This document shows positions 9,054-15,355 of a stretch of 64,000 bases of DNA, piece by piece. The DNA lies in the NCBI GenBank assembly GCA_045602925.1, contig JAZSCN010000010.1, forward strand, positions 1 through 64,000. Direction: 5' to 3'. The DNA is from UBA7477 sp045602925 (GTDB taxonomy: Bacteria > Bacillota > Clostridia > Oscillospirales > Ruminococcaceae). The number at the start of each line of letters is the position of its first letter. Position 1 is the stretch's first letter. Below the pieces are notes generated by a model, which saw only the letters and a list, made by a program, of their open reading frames with translations, ran no database searches and was not told where the DNA came from. The position numbers and the translations under genes are program-made.

Positions 9054-9653
9054 TCATAGAATGCCGATGTACCGATTTTTTTTAACGGAGTTAGGAATCT
9101 TTACTTCCTTGAGTACCTGACAGTCAAAGAATGAATATTCACCGATGGATGTCAAGGTGCTTGGAAGAGAAACAGATTCCATACCTATGCAGTTGTTGAA
9201 GGCATAAGCGCCAACGCTTGTAACGCCTTCCTTGATTTCAACAGAGGTTATCTGGAACATGTAATCCGCCCAAGGCTGTCCCACCGCTGTCATATCAGCC
9301 ATTGGACCGTCACCGCTGATAACGAGCGCGCCTGCCTCGGTAATTGTCCAAGCAACGTTGCCATTCATATTTCCGCAGGTACCCTGGTCGATAACGTCTG
9401 CTGTAATTTCAGGAGCAGTTGTGTTTGTATCCTGGCCTGTTACTGTAGGAGTTGTAATATCAGGCACGGAGTCGTCTGTACCGGGAGTGCTAGCTGTTGT
9501 AGTTGTAGTGGTGGTAGTAGTTGTAGCGGCTGACGAATCAGAGTAAACCTTTGAACTGCTGGACTTATCGTCGTCTCCTTCTGAGCAGCCGACAGCTGAC
9601 ATCATCATAACGCCACAAATAAGCGCAGTAAGTAGCTTTTTAGAAAGCTTCAT
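9054..9653 (-). CDS. BspA-type lipoprotein, N-terminal part truncated by frameshift
   Basis: 199 residues as read. The start ATG (9653) follows AAGGAGG at good spacing and a strong promoter. Residues 1-23 form a lipoprotein signal ending MMSAVGC, so the mature protein would be lipid-anchored. An acidic/Ser stretch, a poly-Thr linker (about 10 Thr) and then leucine-rich repeats of BspA type follow (SVGAYAFNNCIGMESVSLPS, TSIGEYSFFDC). The last sensible residues are IPNSVKK; then the frame drifts into NRYIGIL and stops. Reading seven instead of eight A in the tract gives VKKIGTSAFYDCYSL, a perfect repeat continuation into the downstream frame. It is therefore either a phase-variable or slippage-expressed gene, a fresh pseudogene, or a sequencing error. 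Confidence 0.85.
   Translation of the reverse strand: MKLSKKLLTALICGVMMMSAVGCSEGDDDKSSSSKVYSDSSAATTTTTTTTTTASTPGTDDSVPDITTPTVTGQDTNTTAPEITADVIDQGTCGNMNGNVAWTITEAGALVISGDGPMADMTAVGQPWADYMFQITSVEIKEGVTSVGAYAFNNCIGMESVSLPSTLTSIGEYSFFDCQVLKEVKIPNSVKKNRYIGIL
9076..9083 (-). other. A8 homopolymer frameshift site in the BspA-like gene
   Basis: Eight T on the plus strand (eight A in the mRNA) at the exact point where the repeat frame changes. Deleting one base joins 9653 to 8123 as a single 510-codon frame including the stop. Confidence 0.9.
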
Positions 9654-9689
9654 AAGTGTTTCCTCCTTGTAGTTGTGCTTTGCTTTAAG

Positions 9690-9718
9690 ATAATAACATA
9701 TTTCTAAGCAAAAGTCAA
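9690..9718 (-). promoter_or_regulatory. Sigma-A promoter of the BspA-like gene
   Basis: On the minus strand TTGACT (9713-9718), a 17-bp spacer and TATTAT (9690-9695), about 40 bp before the start codon. Confidence 0.8.
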
Positions 9719-9837
9719 ATTAATCTTAGACGATTAAGATGGTGGGCAAGTCCACCCCTTAAAAGTGCTAAAAAAATCCAACAGCACTAGTATAGCATAC
9801 ATTTTTTAAAACGTCAATAGCATTTACTCAAATACTT

Positions 9838-9871
9838 ACAAAAATGGCATAAGCGTTATAACTTATGCCAT
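9838..9871 (-). terminator. Terminator of the SPFH/zinc-ribbon operon
   Basis: On the minus strand, a 10-bp stem (9844-9853 with 9862-9871), then TTTTTG. It lies directly after the stop at 9904. Confidence 0.85.
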
Positions 9872-9903
9872 AATTTGCTATAAATACTATTCGTGAGAGT
9901 ATG

Positions 9904-10344
9904 TTAACTCAATCTTACCTTGTGCTTTACCTGGAAGTTATGGTCGCTTGAGGAGAGCATCGTAATGCCGTCGATAATACCAAGAAATGTAGGTATACCT
10001 GTTGCACAGAGCACGAGGTATAGCACGCCGACACCTGTCTTACCGAGATAGAATTGGTGTATTCCAAAAGTACCTAAAAACAAGGCTAAAGCAGCAGCAG
10101 TACCCTTGCTCTTGATTGGCCAGGAAGGGTCAATGCCATCGTTCATCATTCGCATAGTCTGCATGTTCTGATGATACATCATAGGCTGCATAGGCTGTTG
10201 ATATATTGGTGGTGGAGCGTATGGAGGAACCTGCTGAGCAGGAGCCTGAGGCTTCTCCACCTCAAAGAGATTTCCACAATATTCACAGCAATTGGCACCA
10301 GGTGTTCTTGGTGCTCCACACTGTGAGCAGTTAGTAGCTGCCAC
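9904..10344 (-). CDS. Zinc-ribbon and TM2-domain membrane protein
   Basis: 146 residues. An N-terminal zinc ribbon (CSQCG and CEYCG, residues 6-23) is followed by a Pro/Gln/Met-rich linker and a TM2 domain: KSKGTAAALALFLGTFGIHQFYLGKTGVGVLYLV, then a second helix ending in DGITML. TM2 proteins are small two-helix membrane proteins of uncertain role. It is the last gene of a three-gene minus-strand operon with an SPFH-domain protein and a four-helix protein. Two of the three carry zinc ribbons, which suggests a shared membrane-associated complex; that is inference. Confidence 0.85.
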   Translation of the reverse strand: MAATNCSQCGAPRTPGANCCEYCGNLFEVEKPQAPAQQVPPYAPPPIYQQPMQPMMYHQNMQTMRMMNDGIDPSWPIKSKGTAAALALFLGTFGIHQFYLGKTGVGVLYLVLCATGIPTFLGIIDGITMLSSSDHNFQVKHKVRLS

Positions 10345-10366
10345 CTAAAATCAATCCTTTCGTGAA

Positions 10367-10771
10367 TTAGTCGTTCTTGTTCTTTGCACCATTGAGACCG
10401 ATCGGGAGAACGATGACGCAGTATATGAACAGTACAATAAGGCTTATAAGAATGTATGTCTTGGTCTTGATGTCGTCAATTGAAACAAGAGTAAATATAA
10501 GCTGTGCAATAGCGTAGATAACGGTAATACCTGCAATAGAAGCGTAGCAAGCAGTTCCTACAGCTCGCTTGATAGCAGGAGCAAGACCGCAGACAATTCC
10601 GACTGCCACAAGGCTGATGATTTCGAATACAAGAGCAGGTGTGCCTGCGTCATAGTCGAGAATATCAACATAGCCGATAAGCACGAATAAGATTATTCCG
10701 ATAAAGAACAGCGAGAGGAAGCCTGCTATAACACTTCCTGAAGCGCTACCACTTCTGTTAGGATTTCTCAT
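10367..10771 (-). CDS. Four-helix membrane protein of unknown function
   Basis: 134 residues with four predicted transmembrane segments, near residues 13-35, 45-65, 75-95 and 105-125, a short basic N-terminus and a polar tail ending NGAKNKND. I do not recognise a family. The start codon is 1 bp from the stop of the upstream SPFH gene, so the two are surely co-translated. Probable membrane partner of that protein. Confidence 0.8.
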   Translation of the reverse strand: MRNPNRSGSASGSVIAGFLSLFFIGIILFVLIGYVDILDYDAGTPALVFEIISLVAVGIVCGLAPAIKRAVGTACYASIAGITVIYAIAQLIFTLVSIDDIKTKTYILISLIVLFIYCVIVLPIGLNGAKNKND

Positions 10772-10772
10772 A

Positions 10773-11909
10773 TTATTCGCCTACCTTTCTTCCGCATTCG
10801 TTGCAGAACTTAACGCCCGGGCACAGCTCGGCACCACAGGTGCACTTTGGCTGTGCGAACGGTTGTCCACATTCGTTGCAGAACTTTGAGCCCGATGGAT
10901 TTTCATTTCCACAGCTTGGGCACTTGACAGTATTCTGAGTAACCTTCATAAGACTACCGCAGGAGTTGCAGAACTTTGAACCCTCAGGATTTGCCGCATG
11001 GCAGGAAGGGCAGTATGCTGTCTGAGCGTTAGGTGTAGAAACAACTTCTGGCATACCCTGTGCAAGAGCGGCACCGGCGCCAAGTCCAACGCCACCTGCT
11101 ACCATTGCGCCTGCAAGTCCGCCGCCTTCGTTAGTAGCAGCACCCTCGTATACGTCGAAGGAACGCTTTACAGCGTATCTGGAGTCGCCCATAATATCAA
11201 AGGCAGCCTTATCCTCGAGAATAGTGTTAATCTTTTCGAAGTCTTCTTCCGGGAAGTTAATCGACTTAACGTAGAAGTTAACAATAGTAAAACCGAACTT
11301 TTCAAATTCAGGTGCGAGAGTCTTTTCAAGCTCTACGGAAATCTCGTCAAGTTGTGGAGTGATTTCAAGAGCAGAAATCTTGTCATTAATAATAATGTCA
11401 GCAATGTCAGACTTAACCTTGCTTACGAGAATACCTCTGTAGAAGTCAAGTACCTTGTCGTACTTAACAACATCGTTTGCATTCATAGAACCGATGATGT
11501 TTGTGATAAAGTCCTTGCAGTTAGAAATCTTAAGGCCCATCTGACCGAAGGCTCTTATTCTAAGTCTTACAAGGTACTTAGGGTCGATAAGCTGAATAGG
11601 GTCTGAGGTTCCCCAGCGAATATCCAGCTTAGTAACTGTATTTATGTAGTAAATTTCAGCAGTGAACGGAGTCTTTCCACCGAAAGGAATGTTCACAAGA
11701 GTGCTGAGAATTGGAAGGTTACCTGTGCTGAGTGTGTATGTACCTGGTGCAAAAATGTCGCAAACCTTACCACTCTTGACAAAAACAGCAACCTGTCCTT
11801 CGCCAACAACGAGCTGTGTGCCGGCAACAAGCTTTTCGGAAGGGTGCTTGTATATAACCCAATCTTTCGAAGCCAAGCCGTCAAATTTAACTCTGTCTAT
11901 AATAGCCAA
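10773..11909 (-). CDS. SPFH-domain protein with C-terminal zinc ribbons (COG4260 type)
   Basis: 378 residues. The start is a TTG at 11909, 8 bases after AGGGGG. The N-terminal two thirds form an SPFH/band-7-like domain of the 'virion core protein' type (GQVAVFVKSGKVCDIFAPGTYTL; LDIRWGTSDPIQLIDPKYLVRLRIRAFG). A Gly/Ala-rich stretch (GGGLAGAMVAGGVGLGAGAALAQG) follows, then three zinc ribbons (CPSCHAANPEGSKFCNSCG; CPSCGNENPSGSKFCNECG; CTCGAELCPGVKFCNECG). Proteins of this group scaffold membrane microdomains, and some relate to envelope-stress responses. First gene of the operon with the two small membrane proteins downstream. Confidence 0.9.
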   Translation of the reverse strand: MAIIDRVKFDGLASKDWVIYKHPSEKLVAGTQLVVGEGQVAVFVKSGKVCDIFAPGTYTLSTGNLPILSTLVNIPFGGKTPFTAEIYYINTVTKLDIRWGTSDPIQLIDPKYLVRLRIRAFGQMGLKISNCKDFITNIIGSMNANDVVKYDKVLDFYRGILVSKVKSDIADIIINDKISALEITPQLDEISVELEKTLAPEFEKFGFTIVNFYVKSINFPEEDFEKINTILEDKAAFDIMGDSRYAVKRSFDVYEGAATNEGGGLAGAMVAGGVGLGAGAALAQGMPEVVSTPNAQTAYCPSCHAANPEGSKFCNSCGSLMKVTQNTVKCPSCGNENPSGSKFCNECGQPFAQPKCTCGAELCPGVKFCNECGRKVGE

Positions 11910-11939
11910 TTGTAATTCCCCCTAAAATCATATATAAAC

Positions 11940-11968
11940 AGTATAACACGCAGTCGTTGAAAAGTCAA
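11940..11968 (-). promoter_or_regulatory. Sigma-A promoter of the SPFH operon
   Basis: Minus strand: TTGACT (11963-11968), 17-bp spacer, TATACT (11940-11945). Confidence 0.8.
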
Positions 11969-12119
11969 GACAATTTACCAGCCCATACTGTGTTACATAA
12001 AAAGCAGCAGGACTAAAACCACTGCTGTATGGCAGTTGACGCCAAAGCTTCTGTCTATCGGTGAGTATCATTGGTGGACTTTACAAAATCACAAGTGATT
12101 TTGTAAAAACGGTCCAGCG

Positions 12120-12185
12120 TGTGGCTGGTCGTACAGATTGCTCGTTACACTCACAATATGCCACAGTTTTCCTACGTAAAACTGT
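12120..12185. repeat. Structured intergenic element, copy B
   Basis: Stem TGTGGC (12120-12125) with GCCACA (12160-12165), and then a hairpin ACAGTTTT...AAAACTGT (12163-12185). Same two-stem plan as the copies at 7828 and 12273. Confidence 0.5.
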
Positions 12186-12272
12186 TCGGATTTCAGACTA
12201 CGCCCAAGTCCACAAAAACAAAAAGCAGCAGGACTAAAGCCCACTGCTTTTTGTTGGCGCGGATTGAGATCT

Positions 12273-12343
12273 AGCCTGCCCGAAAAGTTTGCTTAAATCA
12301 TTACATTGCGTGGGCAGGCTTCGAGTTTTCCTGCGGAAAACTC
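12273..12343. repeat. Structured intergenic element, copy C
   Basis: Stem AGCCTGCCC (12273-12281) with GGGCAGGCT (12312-12320), a 30-base loop, then the perfect hairpin GAGTTTTCC-tgc-GGAAAACTC (12323-12343). Confidence 0.55.
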
Positions 12344-12395
12344 TGGACGTTGATTGAGCTTTAGTATATTTCAGACTACTGTAAAGTCCACAAAA

Positions 12396-12434
12396 GAAAA
12401 AGACAGCAAAACCTTCGGTTTCACTGTCTTTTTC
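12396..12434 (-). terminator. Terminator following the tRNA-Ser pair
   Basis: On the minus strand, directly after the tRNA 3' end, GAAAAAGACAGTGAAACC pairs back with GGTTTTGCTGTCTTTTTC, followed by TTTTG. A similar hairpin follows the truncated tRNA copy near 12225-12253. Confidence 0.75.
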
Positions 12435-12524
12435 TGGCGCGGATTGAGAGATTTGAACTCTCGCGCCGTTTTCACGACCTACTCCCTTAGCAGGGGAGCC
12501 CCTTCACCACTTGGGTAAATCCGC
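12435..12524 (-). tRNA. tRNA-Ser(GCU)
   Basis: Minus strand. The acceptor arms GCGGATT and AATCCGC pair, with discriminator G and an encoded CCA end (12435-12437). The anticodon stem CTCCC/GGGAG holds the loop CTGCTAA, giving anticodon GCU. A long variable arm and T loop GTTCAAATC are present, as expected for a class II serine tRNA. Confidence 0.93.
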
Positions 12525-12540
12525 AAAAAGAGTATAAAAA

Positions 12541-12629
12541 TGGCGGACAGGGTGGGATTCGAACCCACGGTACGTTTCCGTATCACTGGTTTTCAAGACC
12601 AGCTCCTTAAACCACTCGGACACCTGTCC
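12541..12629 (-). tRNA. tRNA-Ser(UGA)
   Basis: Minus strand. The acceptor arms GGACAGG/CCTGTCC pair, with discriminator G and encoded CCA. The anticodon stem CTGGT/ACCAG holds the loop CTTGAAA, giving anticodon UGA. Long variable arm and T loop GTTCGAATC. It lies 16 bp upstream of the other tRNA-Ser, so the two are one transcript. Confidence 0.95.
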
Positions 12630-12661
12630 ACGCCGGTCGCCTTTATCGTGGCGACTTGTAT

Positions 12662-12690
12662 ATTATATCACAAACACTTTTGTCTGTCAA
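12662..12690 (-). promoter_or_regulatory. Consensus promoter of the tRNA-Ser operon
   Basis: Minus strand: TTGACA (12685-12690), 17-bp spacer, TATAAT (12662-12667). Both hexamers are perfect, typical of stable-RNA promoters. A GTCGCC/GGCGAC hairpin (12636-12655) lies in the leader before the first tRNA. Confidence 0.88.
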
Positions 12691-12703
12691 GCATTTTTAA
12701 AAA

Positions 12704-13105
12704 TTATTCTTTGGCAGAAAGCTTGGCGTCAGTCTTTGCTTGGAATTTCTCGGAATACACCATAAAACGCTTGTGTGTGGCTTTTCCTATCTGACCACAT
12801 TCGTCAAAGGCTGTTACCTCGAAGGCTATTTCTCTGCCGTTAACCTCGGTGACGGTTGCTTGTGCTTTTACCTTCATTCCTACAGGAGTTGCGCTTAGAT
12901 GCTCAATCGCGATATAAGTGCCAACGGTTGTTTCGCCTTCCTCTAAGCTCTGTGCAAGACAGTTCATAGAAGCGTTTTCCATAAGTGCGCAAAGCATTGG
13001 AGTAGAGAAAACTCTCGCACTTCCACTACCTACCGAGCAAGCGAGCATACCTTCAAGAACTACCCATTCGGTTTCTCCTATAGTTCCTACAGCGATGTTT
13101 TTCAT
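12704..13105 (-). CDS. FlK-like hotdog-fold thioesterase
   Basis: 133 residues, a typical length for the fluoroacetyl-CoA-thioesterase-like hotdog family. Seen: STPMLCALMENASMNCL (active-site helix), GTYIAIEHLSATPVGMKVKAQATV, and the C-terminal strand G.IGKATHKRFMV. The family hydrolyses short acyl-CoA thioesters; the true substrate here is unknown and probably a housekeeping acyl-CoA. The start ATG follows GGAGG (minus strand) with good spacing. It is a single gene, divergent from the membrane protein at 13229. Confidence 0.85.
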   Translation of the reverse strand: MKNIAVGTIGETEWVVLEGMLACSVGSGSARVFSTPMLCALMENASMNCLAQSLEEGETTVGTYIAIEHLSATPVGMKVKAQATVTEVNGREIAFEVTAFDECGQIGKATHKRFMVYSEKFQAKTDAKLSAKE

Positions 13106-13228
13106 AAAAAATCCTCCATTTTCATCAGAATGTCACAAAAATGCCAACAAACGTTGGATTTGTTCACAATATGTTCATAAATAAAGTGTATAATAGATTA
13201 TGTATACTATTCTAGTGAGGTCATTGTT

Positions 13229-14146
13229 ATGTCACAAAAAAAGAAGCGTAAGCTGACTATTGATACAGCACCAATCGGTGCAGAAGAGCTTGTTCCCGAA
13301 GAAGACGCAAGCTACGAACAAGAGCTTGCCGAGAGGGCAATGCTCGAGAGAGAAAACGCCGGTGAGATTGAACGCCAGGCAGAGAAAAGAATTGCCGACG
13401 AAAAGCTCCGTTATGAGCAAAGACTCAGGCGTGAGAAGATTGAAATGCTTTTGAAGAAGCAGGGCATAGAAAACGACGAGGAGCAGGAAGACGACTCCGA
13501 AGAGGACGAAGAATCCCAGCAGCCGATGTCCTTCAAGAAGAAGCTTGAAAATTTCTGGTACCATTATAAGATACAGTTTATAGTCGCTGTTGCTGTTATA
13601 GTGTTTGGCGGATATATGGTAATCGACCTTATAACCAAGACCAATCCGGATATAGCTATCATTTCTGTCGTCGACAATGGTCTTTACAACAGAATGGGCG
13701 ACCTCGAAGATTACTTCGAGCAATACTGCGAGGACTTAAACGGTGACGGAGAGGTTTATGTGCAGATTATCCACTGCCCAATGAACGAAACCGACACAAG
13801 CACTGCTGCACAAAACTACGCACAAAAGCTATATTCAAATTTGCAGGCAGGAAGAACAGTCGTTGTCCTTACCGATGACGTGAGTGCATACAGCGTCGAG
13901 CAGGTTGCCTTCGAGGACCTAACTAAGAAGTTCCCCGGCAATAAGCATGTTACCGAAAAGGGCGTTTCGCTCACAGGCGATGAGCTTAAGCAGGCAATAA
14001 GCTGGCAGCTGATGCCACAGGATATGGTGCTTAAGGTCAGAATTCCGGTCAGAACACTTTCTTCTGATATAAGCGTTATGGAAGAATCCTGCAATAATGC
14101 GCTCGAATTTATCGAAAGGCTTATAAATGACGAAAAGGTGAATTAG
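13229..14146 (+). CDS. Single-pass membrane protein with charged cytoplasmic N-terminus, unknown function
   Basis: 305 residues, no recognised family. The N-terminal ~105 residues are highly charged and probably coiled-coil (ERENAGEIERQAEKRIADEK), followed by an acidic run. One transmembrane helix lies near residues 112-132 (FIVAVAVIVFGGYMVIDLI). The ~170-residue extracytoplasmic part looks folded (NPDIAIISVVDNGLYNRMGDLEDYF; AGRTVVVLTDDV). A TATAAT at 13189-13194 is a possible -10, without a clear -35. The start ATG is preceded by GTGAGG at 13215-13220. No close functional neighbour. Confidence 0.8.
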   Translation: MSQKKKRKLTIDTAPIGAEELVPEEDASYEQELAERAMLERENAGEIERQAEKRIADEKLRYEQRLRREKIEMLLKKQGIENDEEQEDDSEEDEESQQPMSFKKKLENFWYHYKIQFIVAVAVIVFGGYMVIDLITKTNPDIAIISVVDNGLYNRMGDLEDYFEQYCEDLNGDGEVYVQIIHCPMNETDTSTAAQNYAQKLYSNLQAGRTVVVLTDDVSAYSVEQVAFEDLTKKFPGNKHVTEKGVSLTGDELKQAISWQLMPQDMVLKVRIPVRTLSSDISVMEESCNNALEFIERLINDEKVN

Positions 14147-14430
14147 CCGCATACCATAAAAATGGCAAAAAAAAGCAGCCCCTACTGGAGCCACCCATTC
14201 GACTTACTTATTATAGTACAAACCAATGTTTCGTTGGTGAACTAATCGTATCCAAATAATTAACAAACAATTAACACGGCGACTTTCTACAGAAAACGTT
14301 ATAGGTCGGCAATTTTCGAGCCTTGTTTTGTGCTGTTTTTACAAACAATCGGGCGAGATTTACCGAATTGACCTCTAGAGCGTAGCTTGTTGCCATACAG
14401 AAAAGAGAAAGGGAGGGCGATTTTCCCTCT

Positions 14431-15324
14431 ATGGACAGCAGAAAAATTAATATAGGGATAGCATTAAAGAGCCTTGTGTGTGCTGTTTTAGCAGTGCTGA
14501 TGCTTGTGGCTTTTGAAGTATCGGCCGGTGCAACCGGTGAGAGTATAAAGCTTGGCGTTCCCGAAGAAGTGAGAACGGGCGAGCAGTTCACAGTTTCGCT
14601 CACCTTTAAGTCGAGCGAGAATATCGGCTCCTTTAAGGCAACAATAGAATATGACAGCGACGTTGTCGAGTTCGTTTCAGGCGATTTTGCTAACGGCGGC
14701 GGTGGACTTTGTATAGTCAACGGTTGGCCTGATGCAGTAGGAAGCACCCAGACTCTTAAGCTTACATTCAAGGCTGTTGCTAATGGAAGTACACAGCTTA
14801 TGGTTTCTTCAAGCGTCATATATTCCGAGCTTGGCGACCTTCTCGGTAGCCCTGTGGATGCCGTTAATATCAAGGCTTCTTCAAATGCCGAAACTACAAC
14901 TACTACCACAACGACTACTGCCGTGTCTACCGATGAGCCAGAGGTCAGCGATTCTCAGTCGCAAACTGACGAGTCACAAACAACAACCACAACCACTACC
15001 ACGACAACTGCTAAGGCTACAACAACTACAGCAGCCGACCAGCCGCAGCAGACCGATAAGCCGAGCAACGATAATCAGCCGGGCGAAGAAAAAACCACAA
15101 CAACCAAGAAGACTGCAAAGCCTGACAGCTCATCTAAAAAGGATGAAGAAAATAGCGAGGACGACGAGAAGAATAAAAAGCTCATAACGAACATCCTGCT
15201 CGTAGTGGGCGCAGTTATGATAGTCGCGCTGATTTTAAGCGGCGATTCCGGAAAGGGCAAGAAGAAAAGCTCTGGTAAGAAAAAGAGCTCATCACAAAGA
15301 AGAAGCAGTAACAGAAAAAGATAG
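14431..15324 (+). CDS. Cohesin-like surface protein with poly-Thr linkers and C-terminal membrane anchor
   Basis: 297 residues. The signal sequence is near residues 8-33. A single cohesin-like beta-sandwich (about residues 38-150) follows: GEQFTVSLTFKSSENIGSFK, then IEYDSDVVEFVSGDF and LKLTFKAVANGSTQLMV. Two poly-Thr linkers (9-10 Thr each) and a charged spacer lead to a transmembrane helix (ITNILLVVGAVMIVALILSG) and a Lys/Arg/Ser-rich cytoplasmic tail. Cohesins bind dockerins in cellulosome-type complexes; here the module would be held on the membrane. The GGGAGGG ribosome site (14411-14417) can pair with CCCTC just before the ATG. The 284 bp upstream hold no gene; a small ACCAA/TTGGT hairpin lies at 14222-14238. 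The cohesin call rests on motif pattern, not on alignment. Confidence 0.75.
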   Translation: MDSRKINIGIALKSLVCAVLAVLMLVAFEVSAGATGESIKLGVPEEVRTGEQFTVSLTFKSSENIGSFKATIEYDSDVVEFVSGDFANGGGGLCIVNGWPDAVGSTQTLKLTFKAVANGSTQLMVSSSVIYSELGDLLGSPVDAVNIKASSNAETTTTTTTTTAVSTDEPEVSDSQSQTDESQTTTTTTTTTTAKATTTTAADQPQQTDKPSNDNQPGEEKTTTTKKTAKPDSSSKKDEENSEDDEKNKKLITNILLVVGAVMIVALILSGDSGKGKKKSSGKKKSSSQRRSSNRKR

Positions 15325-15355
15325 TATACCTTATACATAAACAGGGGAAAATAAG

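Larger units (their letters stand above)
12000..12434. repeat. Repeat-rich spacer: tandem units of structured element, terminator and tRNA-Ser 3' end
   Basis: This gene-free stretch holds an approximately 180-bp unit at least twice. Each unit has a structured element (12120-12185; 12273-12343), a shared TTTCAGACTAC and AAGTCCACAAAA, an A-rich terminator-like hairpin (near 12225-12253; 12400-12434), and the 15-mer TGGCGCGGATTGAGA. The 15-mer is the 3' end of tRNA-Ser(GCU) at 12435-12449 and a truncated copy at 12255-12269. A third, weaker copy of the terminator hairpin is near 12000-12035. A 13-bp perfect hairpin with a 2-base loop lies at 12080-12107. No protein gene is visible. Confidence 0.7.

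Noticed and set aside
12080..12107. 13-bp hairpin as a terminator
   Set aside because: No T run follows on either strand; it belongs to the repeat-rich spacer.
14165..14200. A-run and G/C hairpin downstream of the gene ending at 14146 as its terminator
   Set aside because: The T-like run is on the wrong strand (only the minus strand has hairpin then T8), and there is no minus-strand gene to end there.
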